Shown one piece after another: positions 17,433 through 27,578 of a stretch of DNA of 64,000 bases (its first letter is position 1; the number at the start of each line of letters is the position of its first letter). The notes below the pieces were generated by a model. That model saw only the letters and a list, made by a program, of their open reading frames with translations, searched no databases and was not told the DNA's origin. Location of the stretch: assembly GCF_007421815.1 (NCBI RefSeq), contig NZ_VLNT01000002.1:1-64000 (forward strand). The letters run 5' to 3'. The stretch comes from Aeromicrobium piscarium (lineage in GTDB: Bacteria; Actinomycetota; Actinomycetes; Propionibacteriales; Nocardioidaceae). The position numbers and the translations under genes are program-made.

Positions 17433-17966
17433 ATGACGACCGCTGATGTCAGCGCCAGGCTCGCCTGGCCCGACGACGTCGAGGCGATCGCCTCCCTCCA
17501 GGCCGAGTCGTGGCGGGAGAGCTTCGCCGACGTGCTGGGCGACCAGCTGGACGCCCTGCGTCCCCACGACCTCGCCGAACGCTGGCGACAGACCATCGCG
17601 GCTCCACGCGACGCACGACAGCGCGTTCTCGTGGCACTCGAGCGGGCGACGATCCGCGGCTTCGCGCTCGTCCACCCCTGCCATGACGAGGACTCCGACC
17701 CGGTAGCCGACGGCGAGATCGGCGAGTTCGTGATCGACGCCCGTCACCGCGGGGCAGGCCATGGTTCGCGGTTGCTCCAGGCCTGCGCCGACACCTTGCG
17801 CGCCGATCGATTCACGCGCGCGGTCTGGTGGCTGAGCTCGACCGACGATGCCACCCGAGCGTTCGCGACAGCTGCGGGATGGGCTCCCGACGGCGCGCAC
17901 CGTGAGCTGGCGGCCGAGACCGGCGCGACACTTCGACAGGTCAGGCTGCACACGGGGCTGGCGTGA
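17433..17966 (+). CDS. GNAT-family N-acetyltransferase
   Basis: 177 residues. N-terminal strand-helix DVEAIASLQAESWRESF is typical of GNAT. The acetyl-CoA loop is EFVIDARHRGAGHGSRLLQAC at about residues 97-117 (R/Q-x-x-G-x-G/A form), followed by WWLSSTDDATRAFATAAGW. Substrate unknown. The stop overlaps the azlC GTG start by 4 nt, so it is coupled to the azlCD genes. Confidence 0.85.
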   Translation: MTTADVSARLAWPDDVEAIASLQAESWRESFADVLGDQLDALRPHDLAERWRQTIAAPRDARQRVLVALERATIRGFALVHPCHDEDSDPVADGEIGEFVIDARHRGAGHGSRLLQACADTLRADRFTRAVWWLSSTDDATRAFATAAGWAPDGAHRELAAETGATLRQVRLHTGLA

Positions 17967-18652
17967 CCGCTGCCTCATCCGACCGCGCGATCATCACCGA
18001 CTCGCTGGGAGTGGGTCTTGCCACCGGTGCCTACGGCATCTCCTTCGGTGCCCTCGCCACCGCCGCCGGCCTGAGCGTCTGGCAGGCCTGCGCGATGTCG
18101 CTGCTCATGTTCACCGGTGCCTCGCAGTTCGCCTTCGTCGGCGTCATCGCCTCGGGCGGATCACCGTTCGCCGGTGCCGTCACCTCGGTGCTGCTCGGAG
18201 GCCGGAACCTGTTCTACGGTCTGAGCCTCGCCCGCCTGCTCGATCTGCGGGGCTGGCGACGTCCTCTCGCCGCTCACGTCGTGATCGACGAATCGACCGC
18301 GATGGCGGTCACACGGGCGACACCGCATCAGGCTCGCGTCGCCTTCTACTGGACCGGCGGCGGGATCTTCGTCCTGTGGAATCTGTTCACCTTCATCGGT
18401 GCGCTGGCCGGCACGGCCATCGGCGACCCGCGCGACTTCGGGCTCGACGCCGCTGTGGGTGGGGCCTTCCTCGCACTGCTGTGGCCGCGGCTCGACTCGG
18501 CGCTCACCCGCCTCGTCGCACTGCTCGGCGCCGCGGTCGCGCTAGGGCTGGTGCCGCTCTCCCCCGCCGGCGTTCCGATCATCGTCGGCGGCGGCATCGC
18601 GCTCCTCGCGGGTCTGCTGCTGCAGAGCCGGTTCGGCGGGCGCGATGACTGA
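17963..18652 (+). CDS. azlC: AzlC family branched-chain amino acid exporter subunit
   Basis: 229 residues from a GTG at 17963, with about six membrane helices. ATGAYGISFGALATAAGLS and LMFTGASQFAFVGV are the AzlC signatures. AzlC with the small AzlD protein forms the BrnFE-type exporter of leucine, isoleucine, valine or methionine. azlD follows with an 8-nt overlap. GTGA overlap with the upstream acetyltransferase supports the start. Confidence 0.92.
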   Translation: MTAASSDRAIITDSLGVGLATGAYGISFGALATAAGLSVWQACAMSLLMFTGASQFAFVGVIASGGSPFAGAVTSVLLGGRNLFYGLSLARLLDLRGWRRPLAAHVVIDESTAMAVTRATPHQARVAFYWTGGGIFVLWNLFTFIGALAGTAIGDPRDFGLDAAVGGAFLALLWPRLDSALTRLVALLGAAVALGLVPLSPAGVPIIVGGGIALLAGLLLQSRFGGRDD

Positions 18653-18953
18653 GCTGTGGATCGGGCTCCTGCTCACCGCGGCGGGCTGTTACGCGCTCAA
18701 GCTCGCCGGGTTGTCGCTTCCCGCCCGCGTCCTCGACCACCCGATGACCGTGCGAGCCGCCGCCCTGATCCCAGTCGCGCTGCTCGGCGCTCTGGTCGCG
18801 GTGCAGGTGGTCGGCGATGGCAGCGTGCTGACTCTGGACGCGCGGCTGGCAGCGCTGGGGGTGGCAGCGCTGCTGCTGTGGTGGCGGATGCCCTTCCTCG
18901 TGGTGGTCGGCGCGGCAGCCGCGAGCGCCGCCCTCCTCCGCCTCCTGGCCTGA
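18645..18953 (+). CDS. azlD: AzlD family exporter subunit
   Basis: 102 residues, three to four membrane helices, with the AzlD features GCYALKLAGLSLPARVLDHP and ALIPVALLGALVA. It is the small partner of AzlC in branched-chain amino acid export. Overlaps azlC by 8 nt. Convergent with the downstream oxidoreductase across a palindrome. Confidence 0.9.
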   Translation: MTELWIGLLLTAAGCYALKLAGLSLPARVLDHPMTVRAAALIPVALLGALVAVQVVGDGSVLTLDARLAALGVAALLLWWRMPFLVVVGAAAASAALLRLLA

Positions 18954-18984
18954 TCCCCTCCCACCATCTGGACGCCACGGCCCT

Positions 18985-19061
18985 CCGGGCCCGACTTTTG
19001 TCCACTTGTGGCCCGTTCTACTCGTGAGTAACGGGCCACAATCGGCCACATCTGGGCCCGG
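18985..19061. repeat. TGTGGCCCGTT-family palindrome B1
   Basis: Core arms TTGTGGCCCGTT (19006-19017) and AACGGGCCACAA (19030-19041) are perfect over 12 nt. The 12-nt loop CTACTCGTGAGT contains ACTC/GAGT. Outer arms CCGGGCCC (18985-18992) and GGGCCCGG (19054-19061) also pair. It lies between the convergent ends of azlD and the oxidoreductase, where a bidirectional terminator would be expected. Same core as B2 and B3. Confidence 0.85.
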
Positions 19062-19065
19062 CAGG

Positions 19066-20094
19066 TCAGGTGGGGTCGTCACCGACGCGGATGAGGAGCT
19101 TGCCGAAGTTGCGGCCCGTCAGGAGACCGCGGAAGGCCTCGGGAGCCTGATCGAGACCCTCGACGATGTCCTCGCGATACCGCACCCGACCATCGCCGAC
19201 CCATGCGGTCATATCGCGGACGAAATCCTCATGGTGGCTCTCGATGAACTCGTCCTGGATGAAACCGCGAATCGTCAGCCGGTCGACCAGGATCCGATGC
19301 AGGAAGTCCGGGGCCAGCCGATCGGCGTCCGCGAGTCCGTCGACCGCGTTGTAGCCCGAGATCACCCCGCACACCGGCATCCGCGCGAAGGGATTGAACC
19401 GGTCGATCACGGCATTGGTCACCCGGCCGCCGACGTTCTCGAAGTACACGTCGATACCGTCCGGGGTCGCCCCCGCCAACCGCTCGACGAAATCAGGAGC
19501 CCGGTGATCAACGGCGGCATCGAAACCGAAGTCGTCGATCAGCGCCGCGCACTTCTCGGGACCTCCGGCGATGCCGACCGCCCGCGCGCCCTTGACCCGC
19601 GCGATCTGTCCGACCGCCGAACCGACCGGCCCGGTCGCCGCCGCGACGACGACCGTGTCCCCCTCCTGCGGATGTCCGATCCCCAGCAAGCCGCCGTACG
19701 CGGTGAAGCCGGGCATGCCGAGCACACCGAGCGCCGTCGTGATCGGCGCGGCCGACGGATCGAGCTTGCGGGTGTGCTTGCCCTGCACGACCGCGTGGGT
19801 CTGCCATCCGGTGAAGGCAAGCACGATATCGCCGACAGCACGACGGTCGGAGGCCGACTCCACGACCTCGCAGACCGTCTGCCCGAGCATCACATCGCCG
19901 ATGTCCAAGGGCTGTGCATAGGACTTGGCATCGCTCATCCGCCCCCGCATATAGGGATCCAGTGACAGATAGATCGTGCGCAATAGGACCTGCCCCTCCT
20001 GCAGCTCCGGGAGGTCGCGGGTGGTGAACTCGTAGTCGTCGTCGACCGGCTCTCCGATCGGACGTCGGGCGAGGCGGATCTGGCGTGTCTGCAT
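19066..20094 (-). CDS. NADP-dependent MDR oxidoreductase (PTGR/leukotriene B4 dehydrogenase-like)
   Basis: 342 residues of the medium-chain dehydrogenase/reductase superfamily without the zinc sites. LSLDPYMRGRMSD at the N-terminus and VVAAATGPVGSAVGQIARVKG (dinucleotide fold, near residue 150) are typical of the 2-alkenal/15-oxoprostaglandin reductase branch (YncB/CurA-like), which reduces alkenals and alkenones with NADPH. ATG 20094 has AGGAG 7 nt upstream and is preferred over the longer 20112 start. Follows dapB closely. Confidence 0.9.
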   Translation of the reverse strand: MQTRQIRLARRPIGEPVDDDYEFTTRDLPELQEGQVLLRTIYLSLDPYMRGRMSDAKSYAQPLDIGDVMLGQTVCEVVESASDRRAVGDIVLAFTGWQTHAVVQGKHTRKLDPSAAPITTALGVLGMPGFTAYGGLLGIGHPQEGDTVVVAAATGPVGSAVGQIARVKGARAVGIAGGPEKCAALIDDFGFDAAVDHRAPDFVERLAGATPDGIDVYFENVGGRVTNAVIDRFNPFARMPVCGVISGYNAVDGLADADRLAPDFLHRILVDRLTIRGFIQDEFIESHHEDFVRDMTAWVGDGRVRYREDIVEGLDQAPEAFRGLLTGRNFGKLLIRVGDDPT

Positions 20095-20108
20095 GACGTG
20101 CTCCTGAA

Positions 20109-20858
20109 TCAATCGGTGAGGCCGAGAACGGTGTCCAGGCCGACGGTGACACCCGGCCGAGCGGTGACACCGCGCAGGGCGGCCACTACACCGGGCATGA
20201 AGCTCTCGCGGGTGGACGAATCGTGGCGGATGCCGAAGATCTCTCCCGGATCGCCGAAAAGAACCTCCTGGGAGGCGATGAAACCGCGCGCGCGGACCGC
20301 GTGCACCGGGATTCCGTCGACCTTCGCGCCCCGTGCGCCATCGGGATCGCTGGTGGTGGCATCGGGCAGCGGCGCCGAGCCGGCCTCCCGGCGAGCAGCG
20401 CCGATCATCTCCGCGGTCCGCACTGCCGTGCCCGAGGGGGCGTCCACCTTGTCGGGGTGGTGCATCTCGATGATCTCGACGGACTCGAAGAAGGGTGCCG
20501 CGACGGCCGCGAAACGCATCATGAGCACCGCGCCGATCGAGAAATTCGGCACCACGAGGATGCCGATTCCCTCGTGATCCGCAGCGAGTTCACGCAGCCG
20601 CGCAATCTTCTCATCGTCGAAGCCGGAGGTGCCGATGACCACGTGGATACCCCGCTCGACACACCAGATCACCTGGTCCATCGCGACATCGGGGGTAGTG
20701 AACACCAGCGCGGCCTCGGCTCCGGACTCCGTGAGCGCCTCGATGGCGTCGTCCTTGTCCACCGCGGCGACGAGGTCCAGGTCGTCGGCGGCCTCGATCG
20801 CCTCCACCGATGTCGATCCCATGCGTCCGCGGGCGCCCAGCACAGCCACTCGTGTCAT
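20109..20858 (-). CDS. dapB: 4-hydroxy-tetrahydrodipicolinate reductase
   Basis: 249 residues. It reduces the DapA product with NAD(P)H. VAVLGARGRMG (residues 4-14) is the cofactor fold and EMHHPDKVDAPSGTA the active-site signature. ATG at 20858 (MTRVAVLG) is chosen; the open frame runs 56 codons further up into repeat DNA. The oxidoreductase gene begins 14 nt after its stop. Confidence 0.96.
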   Translation of the reverse strand: MTRVAVLGARGRMGSTSVEAIEAADDLDLVAAVDKDDAIEALTESGAEAALVFTTPDVAMDQVIWCVERGIHVVIGTSGFDDEKIARLRELAADHEGIGILVVPNFSIGAVLMMRFAAVAAPFFESVEIIEMHHPDKVDAPSGTAVRTAEMIGAARREAGSAPLPDATTSDPDGARGAKVDGIPVHAVRARGFIASQEVLFGDPGEIFGIRHDSSTRESFMPGVVAALRGVTARPGVTVGLDTVLGLTD

Positions 20859-20918
20859 GCCTCGATCGTAGGAGTGAGCGAGTCGAGAAGGTCCGGCGGG
20901 TGCGCGCACCATCGTCGA

Positions 20919-21033
20919 GCGGTAGGCCATCAACCTCATCAGCTCCGCAAAAGGTTGACGAGGCACCTTCACGGTCCCGGAAAGGTTGAGGGCGTACCGC
21001 CCCTGCCTCCGTGACGTTGATGGCACACCGCCC
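20919..21033. repeat. 31-nt periodic repeat locus A3
   Basis: One inverted unit GCGGTAGGCCATCAACC (20919) is followed by three opposite units starting at 20953, 20984 and 21015, exactly 31 nt apart: GGTTGACGAGGCACCTT, GGTTGAGGGCGTACCGC, CGTTGATGGCACACCGC. Lies between the pnp terminator hairpin and dapB. Core GGTTGA is shared with locus A6. Confidence 0.85.
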
Positions 21034-21060
21034 GACAGACGCAGCTACCGCCAGATACGG

Positions 21061-21093
21061 CGGCGCCCCGAGCAGCGAGTGCTCGGGGCGCCG
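21061..21093 (-). terminator. Terminator hairpin after pnp
   Basis: Perfect 14-bp stem CGGCGCCCCGAGCA (21061-21074) / TGCTCGGGGCGCCG (21080-21093) with a 5-nt loop, 13 nt past the pnp stop. No T-tract follows on the minus strand, as is usual for actinobacterial GC-rich terminators. Confidence 0.8.
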
Positions 21094-21106
21094 TCGTGGA
21101 GCCGGA

Positions 21107-23320
21107 TCAGGCCTCGGCCGGAGCCTCCTCGGCTGCCTCGGTCTTCTCGACGACCGGGATCAGCGAGAGCTTGCCGCGATCGCCGACCTCGGCGATCTCG
21201 ACCTGGATCTTCTGGCCGACCGAGACGACGTCCTCGACGTTGTTGACCCGCTGACCGTCGTTGAGGTCGCGCAGCTTGCTGATGTGCAGCAGCCCGTCCT
21301 TGCCCGGCAGCAGCGAGATGAACGCCCCGAAGTCGACCGTCTTGACGACCGTGCCGAGGTAGCGCTCGCCGACCTCGGGCATCGTCGGGTTGGCGATCGC
21401 GTTGATGGCGCTCTTGGCCGCCTCCGCCGCATCGCCACCCTCGGCGCCGATGAACACGGTGCCGTCGTCGTCGATCGAGATCTTGGCGCCCGTGTCGTCC
21501 TGGATCTGGTTGATCATCTTGCCCTTGGGGCCGATGACCTCGCCGATCTTGTCGACCGGCACCTTGATCGTGATGATGCGCGGCGCGTACGGGCTCATCT
21601 CGTCGGGCTCGCTGATCGCCTCGGCCATCACATCGAGGATGGTGAAGCGGGCCTCGCGGGCCTGCGTCAGGGCACCGGCGAGGACATCGGCGGGGATGCC
21701 GTCGAGCTTGGTGTCCAGCTGCAGGGCGGTGACGAACTCGCGCGTACCGGCGACCTTGAAGTCCATGTCGCCGAAGGCATCCTCAGCACCCAGGATGTCG
21801 GTGAGCGTGACGTACTGCGTCTGCCCATCGACCTCACCGGAGATGAGGCCCATCGCGATGCCCGCGACCGGGGCGCGCAGCGGCACACCCGCGTTCAGCA
21901 GGCCGAGGGTCGACGCGCACACCGAGCCCATCGAGGTCGAGCCATTGGAGCTGAGGGCCTCGGAGACCTGACGGATCGCGTAGGGGAACTCCTCGCGCGT
22001 CGGCAGCACCGGCATCAGAGCACGTCCGGCAAGCGCGCCGTGACCGATCTCACGACGCTTGGGCGAACCCACCCGGCCGGTCTCACCGGTCGAGAACGGC
22101 GGGAAGTTGTAGTTGTGCATGTAACGCCGCGTCGTCTCGGGCGAGAGCGTGTCGAGCTTCTGCTCGAGGTCGAGCATGTTGAGCGTGGTGACACCGAGGA
22201 TCTGCGTCTCGCCACGCTGGAAGAGGGCAGAGCCGTGCACCCGCGGGATGACGCCGACCTCGGCGCTCAGCTCGCGGATATCGGCCAGTCCGCGGCCGTC
22301 GATACGGACCTTGTCGCGCAGCACACGTTCACGCACGAGCGACTTGGTGAGCGTACGCAGCGAGGCACCCAGCTCCTTCTCACGGCCCTCGAAACGGCCG
22401 GCGAGCTGCTCGACGACCTTGGCCTTGATCTCAGACTCACGCGCCTCGCGGTCGGCCTTGCTGACGATCGTCAGCGCCTCACGCAGGTCATCGCTGGCAA
22501 TCTCGGCGACTGCCTCGTAGGCGTCGTCCTCGTGGTCGAGGAAGACCGGGAACTCCCGGACCTCCTTGGCCGCGGCATTCGCGAGCTCGGCCTGGGCCTC
22601 GCACAGCTGGCGGATGAAGGGCTTGGCTGCCTCGATGCCGCCCGCGACGATCTCCTCGGTCGGTGCCTGGACTCCGCCCTGCACGAGCTCCCAGGTGGCC
22701 TCGGTGGACTCCGCCTCGACCATCATGATCGCGACATCGTCGCCGGCGACACGGCCGGCGATGACCATGTCGAAGACCGCGTTCTCGAGCTGGCTGTGCG
22801 TCGGGAAGGCCACCCACTGGCCGTCGATCAGCGCGACGCGCGTGGCGCCGACGGGGCCGTTGAACGGCAGACCGGAGATCTGCGTCGACGCCGAGGCGGC
22901 GTTGATCGCCAGCACGTCATAGGGCGTGTCCGGGTTGAGGGCCATCACCGTGATGACGACCTGGACCTCGTTGCGCAGGCCCTTCTTGAAGGTCGGGCGC
23001 AGCGGACGGTCGATGAGCCGACAGGTGAGGATGGCGTCCTCGCTGGGACGGCCCTCGCGACGGAAGAACGAACCGGGGATGCGTCCCGCGGCGTACATGC
23101 GCTCCTCGACGTCGACTGTGAGCGGGAAGAAATCGAAGTGGTCCTTGGGCTGCTTGCCCGCCGTGGTGGCGCTCAGCAGCATGGTGTCGTCGTCGAGATA
23201 GGCGGCGACCGAACCGGCGGCCTGACGAGCCAGCAGGCCCGTCTCGAACCGCACGTTGCGGGTACCGAAGGAGCCGTTGTCGATGACGGTCTCGACTGAA
23301 TGGACAGTCTGATCGGACAT
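21107..23320 (-). CDS. pnp: Polyribonucleotide nucleotidyltransferase
   Basis: 737-residue phosphorolytic 3'-5' exoribonuclease that also acts as poly(A/G) polymerase. Two RNase PH domains (about 10-230 and 330-560), a KH domain with GPKG loop ([15 protein letters not shown], near residue 597) and a C-terminal S1 domain ([20 protein letters not shown], about 650-715). Downstream of rpsO as in most bacteria. A GC-rich hairpin follows its stop. Confidence 0.98.
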   Translation of the reverse strand: MSDQTVHSVETVIDNGSFGTRNVRFETGLLARQAAGSVAAYLDDDTMLLSATTAGKQPKDHFDFFPLTVDVEERMYAAGRIPGSFFRREGRPSEDAILTCRLIDRPLRPTFKKGLRNEVQVVITVMALNPDTPYDVLAINAASASTQISGLPFNGPVGATRVALIDGQWVAFPTHSQLENAVFDMVIAGRVAGDDVAIMMVEAESTEATWELVQGGVQAPTEEIVAGGIEAAKPFIRQLCEAQAELANAAAKEVREFPVFLDHEDDAYEAVAEIASDDLREALTIVSKADREARESEIKAKVVEQLAGRFEGREKELGASLRTLTKSLVRERVLRDKVRIDGRGLADIRELSAEVGVIPRVHGSALFQRGETQILGVTTLNMLDLEQKLDTLSPETTRRYMHNYNFPPFSTGETGRVGSPKRREIGHGALAGRALMPVLPTREEFPYAIRQVSEALSSNGSTSMGSVCASTLGLLNAGVPLRAPVAGIAMGLISGEVDGQTQYVTLTDILGAEDAFGDMDFKVAGTREFVTALQLDTKLDGIPADVLAGALTQAREARFTILDVMAEAISEPDEMSPYAPRIITIKVPVDKIGEVIGPKGKMINQIQDDTGAKISIDDDGTVFIGAEGGDAAEAAKSAINAIANPTMPEVGERYLGTVVKTVDFGAFISLLPGKDGLLHISKLRDLNDGQRVNNVEDVVSVGQKIQVEIAEVGDRGKLSLIPVVEKTEAAEEAPAEA

Positions 23321-23492
23321 GAGAGTCCTCTCCGCAGGCGAAGCCTGCTGTCAGGACGAGGCGGCCTGACAGGGCCATGTGGCCGATCGCCGGTCTTCGA
23401 TCGAGGCCCTCGGAACCCTCAGGCTCCGCGGGCCACTACCGAGGACCGAGCGTGACGGGCCGACCTCGTCGGTGGTGTTCAGTTGTGCGAAA

Positions 23493-23520
23493 GCGGCCGC
23501 CCCGGAGTAGGGACGGCCGC
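23493..23520 (-). terminator. Hairpin after rpsO
   Basis: GCGGCCGCCCC (23493-23503) pairs with GGGACGGCCGC (23510-23520) with one mismatch and a 6-nt loop, 10 nt past the rpsO stop. Possible partial terminator or processing site between rpsO and pnp; the remaining 200-nt gap (23321-23492) shows no gene. Confidence 0.6.
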
Positions 23521-23529
23521 ATCAGCGGG

Positions 23530-23820
23530 TCAGCGGCGCAGGCCGAGACGATCGATCAGCGAGCGGTAGCGCTCGATGTCGTTGTTCTGCAGGTAGTTGA
23601 GCAGACGACGACGCTGACCGACGAGCAGCAGCAGACCACGACGGCTGTGGTGATCGTGCTTGTGCTCCTTGAGATGCTCGGTGAGCTGCGCGATGCGCTT
23701 GCTGAGCAGCGCGACCTGAACCTCAGGAGAGCCGGTGTCGCCCTCGCTCAGCGCGTACTGCTTGATGATCTCGTCCTTGGGCAGGTCTGCGACGGTGGGC
23801 GCAGCAGTCTTCTTCGACAC
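23530..23820 (-). CDS. rpsO: 30S ribosomal protein S15
   Basis: 96 residues (family about 89), with [20 protein letters not shown] and [20 protein letters not shown], the S15 core that binds 16S rRNA in the central domain. A short alanine/proline N-terminal extension ([13 protein letters not shown]) is present. Between ribF and pnp. A weak candidate promoter (TTAACG, 19 nt, TATCCT) reads toward it at 23940-23910. Confidence 0.97.
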   Translation of the reverse strand: MSKKTAAPTVADLPKDEIIKQYALSEGDTGSPEVQVALLSKRIAQLTEHLKEHKHDHHSRRGLLLLVGQRRRLLNYLQNNDIERYRSLIDRLGLRR

Positions 23821-23936
23821 TGTTCTCCTCTGGGTTCACTCGTTGCACGGCGCGCCCGGGCCTGTTCACCGGGGCACTGGAATCCGTGGCCGTTCTGACG
23901 GCATCAGCCAGGATACCAGCGCGTGCCGACGGGACG

Positions 23937-24872
23937 TTAATCGAGGACGCGGCGGGTCGCCGTGACATCGGCCTCCATCTGGAGCACGAGGGCGTCGACG
24001 GAGTCGAAGGCCACCATCGCTCGCAGACGCTCCACGAGCTCGACGCGCACGGCCTCGCCGTAGAGCTCCAGGTCGTCCCGATCGAGCACGTAGGACTCCA
24101 CGCGCCGGCCGGCGACCCCCTCGAAGGTCGGGTTGGTGCCGATGGAGATCGCCGCGGGCAGCCGCTCTCCCCCGGCGCGCACGAGCCGGCCGGCGTAGAC
24201 ACCGTCGGGCGGAACCGCGTACGACTCGTCGACCGGTACGTTCGCGGTCGGGAAGCCCAGCTCGCGCCCCCGCTGGTCGCCCCTGCTCACGATGCCGCTG
24301 ACTTCGTGCGGACGGCCGAGGATCGAGGCCGCCGTCGGCAGATCGCCCTCCGCGATCGCCTGACGTGCGCGCGTGGACGAGAACACCTGGCCGTCACCGG
24401 CGAGAGACCAGCCGTCGACGCTGAACCCGGCGTGTCGCCCTGCTTCCCGCAGGGTGCCGACCGTGCCCGCGGCGCGCCGCCCGAAGCGGAAGTTCTCCCC
24501 GACGATCAGCTCCTGGCAGTGCGTCTGGTCGACGATGACGCGGTCGATGAACTCCTGGGGGCTCCAGGCGGACATCTCGGCCGAGAATGCCAGTACCCGG
24601 ACCTCCTCGGCGCCGTGGTCGCGCAGTAATCGGACGCGTCGCTCCAGCGTCGTCAGCCGGGCGGGTGCCTTGTCCGGTGCGAGCACAGCGACCGGATGGG
24701 GATCGAAGGTGATGGCGACCGGGGTGGCGCCGCTTGCCGCGGCTCGCGCGTGCACGGCCGATACGACCTCTTGGTGGCCTCGATGAACGCCGTCGAAAAC
24801 ACCGATCGTCACCACGCTCGGTCCGCCGATCGGGTCGGTCGAGGCCCCATCGGTCGCTTTCCAGATCGCCAC
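23937..24872 (-). CDS. ribF: Bifunctional riboflavin kinase/FAD synthetase
   Basis: 311 residues. N-terminal FMN adenylyltransferase domain with IGVFDGVHRGHQ (about 25-36) and a SSTRAR motif; C-terminal flavokinase domain with ELGFPTANVPV and VYAGRLV. Converts riboflavin to FMN and FAD. I take GTG 24872 (VAIWKAT), since RibF proteins start just before an x-W motif; GTG 24893 adds 7 residues and is equally open. Lies upstream of rpsO. Confidence 0.93.
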   Translation of the reverse strand: MAIWKATDGASTDPIGGPSVVTIGVFDGVHRGHQEVVSAVHARAAASGATPVAITFDPHPVAVLAPDKAPARLTTLERRVRLLRDHGAEEVRVLAFSAEMSAWSPQEFIDRVIVDQTHCQELIVGENFRFGRRAAGTVGTLREAGRHAGFSVDGWSLAGDGQVFSSTRARQAIAEGDLPTAASILGRPHEVSGIVSRGDQRGRELGFPTANVPVDESYAVPPDGVYAGRLVRAGGERLPAAISIGTNPTFEGVAGRRVESYVLDRDDLELYGEAVRVELVERLRAMVAFDSVDALVLQMEADVTATRRVLD

Positions 24873-24923
24873 CAGGCCACTGTAGTCACGCACCCCGGCA
24901 CTCCCCGGCCCGGGTTGTACAGG

Positions 24924-26165
24924 TCAGAGCAGAGGTTTGAGCGGCTTGAGCACCCACTCGTAGAGACGGCCCACGGTCGCGCGACGGTGCCATGCCTCGG
25001 CCGTGAGACGCTCGGCCTTGGCGGCATCCTCGGCGAACACCGAACGCATACCGCGGGCGAAGCCCCCGTCGATGATCTCGATGTTGATCTCGTAATTGCC
25101 CGTGAGGCTCAGACGGTCGATATTCGCCGTGCCGATCGTGCTCCACTCGCCGTCGATCGTGGCGGTCTTCGCGTGCACCATGTGATCGGAATAGCGCCAG
25201 ATCTCGACGCCGGCGTCCAGCAGCCGGTTGAAGTATCCACGGGCCAAGAAGTCGGCGATGACATGGTTCGACACCTTGGGCAGCAGGATGCGCACCTGCA
25301 CGCCCCGCCGCGAGGCGTCGATGAGCCCATCGAGGATGTCGGTGTCGGGGATGAAATAGGCCGTCGTCAGCTCGATGGTCTTCTGCGCCCGATCGATGGC
25401 CTCCAGATACATACCGCGGATCGGGAAGATCAACTGGCGCGGGACATTGCGATGGGCACGGATCTCCGGATCCCACGTCGGCCGGCTGACCTGCTCGATA
25501 CGCTCCTTCGGACGGTGGATGTTCCAGAAGTCGACGAAGGCGTTCTCCAGATCCCACACGGCGGTGCCGCTGAGCGCCAGATGCGTGTCGCGCCACTCAT
25601 CCTCGTAGAGCTGACCGACGTTGTAACCGCCGACGAAGCCGATGGCATCGTCGACCACGAGGATCTTGCGGTGGTCACGTCCGTAGTTGCGGGGGTTCCA
25701 GAACCGCAGGCCCGATGCCAGCACGGGATACCGCATGACGCGGACCGAGGGACCGAAGCGGAAGAAGCTCGGCTTGACGACGAGGTTCGCGAAGCCGTCG
25801 TAGATCACGTAGACCTCGACGCCGCGGTCCGCCGCGTCGTTGATCGCTTGCTTGAAGCGGCGTCCCATCGCATCGTCCTTGACGATGTAGGACTCGAACA
25901 ACACGCGCCGGCGGGCCTGCTCGATCGCGGCGAGCATGTCCTCGTACAGCGGGGCACCGCTCACATAGACATTCGCCTCATTGGACTCCCCCACGCCGAA
26001 GGTCCTCGGCTCGACCCGTGGCAACGGCTGGGTGCCCTTGCCACGGAGGAGCTTGCGCACCTTGGTCGCCGTCATGAGCGACGCCACCGCGGCGACCTGG
26101 ACCACGAGGAAGCCGAACAGGAAACGGCGCAGTACCTGACGAGGGGAAAGCGTCGACCAGGTCAT
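24924..26165 (-). CDS. Phospholipase D-family protein, cardiolipin synthase-like
   Basis: 413 residues with an N-terminal membrane segment (about 10-30) and two HKD motifs: HRKILVVDD (near residue 163) and VHAKTATIDG (near residue 325). Each is H-x-K-x4-D. This fits ClsA/ClsB-like cardiolipin synthases, which join phosphatidylglycerol molecules, or another PLD-type lipid phosphatidyltransferase. It stands alone between truB and ribF. Exact lipid product unknown. Confidence 0.85.
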   Translation of the reverse strand: MTWSTLSPRQVLRRFLFGFLVVQVAAVASLMTATKVRKLLRGKGTQPLPRVEPRTFGVGESNEANVYVSGAPLYEDMLAAIEQARRRVLFESYIVKDDAMGRRFKQAINDAADRGVEVYVIYDGFANLVVKPSFFRFGPSVRVMRYPVLASGLRFWNPRNYGRDHRKILVVDDAIGFVGGYNVGQLYEDEWRDTHLALSGTAVWDLENAFVDFWNIHRPKERIEQVSRPTWDPEIRAHRNVPRQLIFPIRGMYLEAIDRAQKTIELTTAYFIPDTDILDGLIDASRRGVQVRILLPKVSNHVIADFLARGYFNRLLDAGVEIWRYSDHMVHAKTATIDGEWSTIGTANIDRLSLTGNYEINIEIIDGGFARGMRSVFAEDAAKAERLTAEAWHRRATVGRLYEWVLKPLKPLL

Positions 26166-26237
26166 GTCGGTCAGCCTATCTGTGCTCAGACGAACCGGCC
26201 CGGTCGGCCTGAGAGTGACGCTGCCAGGGCCCGCGAC

Positions 26238-27125
26238 TCAGACGAACACGGCCACGGCGCGCGCAGCCGCACCGCGCTGCTCGTACAGCGCCAGGAAACG
26301 GCCGTCCGCCCCGAACAGCGCCGTCGGCGGTCCGATGGACGGTAGGCGGATGTCCTCCAGCGCCCGGCCGTGCTGGGCGAGACGGCTCTGGTCCTCGTCG
26401 AGGACCAGGATCTCGAAGGCGGCTCGCGCAGCATCGTCCAGCCCGACGATCTCCCACCGCTCCGCCAGCTGGTCCAGCGTGCGCGCCCGGTCGATCCCGA
26501 ACCCGCCGACGCGCGTGCGGCGCAGCATCGTCAGATGCCCGCCGACGCCGAGCGCGTCGCCGAGATCGCGGGCCAAGGCCCGGACGTAGGTGCCGCTGGA
26601 GCACGCCACGCGCACGTCGACATCGATCGTGCGCTCCGCCTGCCGAACACCCGTGACCTCGAAGGTCGAGACGGTCACCGGACGCGCGGGGATCTCGACC
26701 TCCTCGCCGGCCCGCACACGTGCGTAGGAACGTCGTCCGTCGATCTTGATGGCGGAGACCTTCGAGGGCACCTGCTCGATCTCGCCGGTGAGCGGTCGCA
26801 TCGCCGCCTCGATCTCGTCGCGGACGAGCCCCGAGGCGTCCGCGGTCGTGACGACCTCCCCCTCGGCGTCATCGGTGACGGTCGACTCCCCCAGCCGGAT
26901 GGTCGCCAGGTACTCCTTGTCCGCGAGCTGCAGATGACCGAGCAGACGCGTGGCACGGCCGATGCCGAGCACGAGCACGCCGGTGGCCATGGGATCGAGG
27001 GTCCCGGCGTGTCCGACCTTGCGGGTCTGGGCGAGCCGCCGCATCCGGCCGACCACATCGTGCGATGTCCAGCCCGCGGGCTTGTCGACGATCGCCAAGC
27101 CCCCGCGTGCGCTGGACTGCGTCAC
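26238..27125 (-). CDS. truB: tRNA pseudouridine(55) synthase
   Basis: 295 residues. Makes pseudouridine 55 in the T-loop of tRNAs. Motif [18 protein letters not shown] near the start, catalytic aspartate in [18 protein letters not shown] (about residues 38-55), and a short C-terminal PUA-like region. ATG overlaps the rbfA stop by 4 nt, so it belongs to the rimP-nusA-ylxR-infB-rbfA-truB operon. Confidence 0.96.
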   Translation of the reverse strand: MTQSSARGGLAIVDKPAGWTSHDVVGRMRRLAQTRKVGHAGTLDPMATGVLVLGIGRATRLLGHLQLADKEYLATIRLGESTVTDDAEGEVVTTADASGLVRDEIEAAMRPLTGEIEQVPSKVSAIKIDGRRSYARVRAGEEVEIPARPVTVSTFEVTGVRQAERTIDVDVRVACSSGTYVRALARDLGDALGVGGHLTMLRRTRVGGFGIDRARTLDQLAERWEIVGLDDAARAAFEILVLDEDQSRLAQHGRALEDIRLPSIGPPTALFGADGRFLALYEQRGAAARAVAVFV

Positions 27126-27550
27126 TCGTCCTCGTCGTCGTGGGTCTTGTACGGATCGGCGTCGCCGGCGTACTGGGCCCCGGCCGCCCGTGCGGCGACC
27201 TCGGCATCGGACTCCCTGGCTCGCGCCAGGAGCTCCTCGATCTCGCGCGCCTGCTCCGGCACGGCGTCGAGGAAGAACTCGATCGTCGGCGTGTGGCGCA
27301 GCCCGAGCTGCTTGCCGACCTCCGAGCGGATCAGGCCCGTCGCGCTCGTGAGCGCCGCTGCCGTCCCGTCGCGCTCGGCCTCGTCGCCCATGACGGTGTA
27401 GAACACCGAGGCGTGCTGGCCGTCGCCGGTCAGCCGGACATCGGTGATGGTGATGAACCCGATGCGCGGATCCTTGATCCGTCGCTCGAGCAGCCCGGCG
27501 ACGATCGTCTTGATCCGGTCGGCGATCTTCGCATTGCGTGGACTGGGCAT
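27122..27550 (-). CDS. rbfA: 30S ribosome-binding factor A
   Basis: 142 residues from ATG 27550 ([14 protein letters not shown]). KH-like fold with [20 protein letters not shown] and [12 protein letters not shown]; an acidic C-terminal tail (HDDEDE). Helps late maturation of the 30S subunit. The frame is open 22 codons further up, across a 20-bp palindrome arm, and that extension is rejected. Coupled to truB by a 4-nt overlap. Confidence 0.95.
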   Translation of the reverse strand: MPSPRNAKIADRIKTIVAGLLERRIKDPRIGFITITDVRLTGDGQHASVFYTVMGDEAERDGTAAALTSATGLIRSEVGKQLGLRHTPTIEFFLDAVPEQAREIEELLARARESDAEVAARAAGAQYAGDADPYKTHDDEDE

Positions 27551-27578
27551 GGTGGTCTCTCTTCTCTCACTCTCCCCG

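Noticed and set aside
21011..23299. A 762-codon plus-strand frame opposite pnp
   Set aside because: It is a GC-skew shadow of pnp: rich in R/D/L/G, no domain, while the minus strand encodes a complete PNPase.
23910..23940. rpsO promoter TTAACG-19-TATCCT
   Set aside because: Both hexamers are weak and the spacing is 19 nt; mentioned with rpsO only as a possibility.
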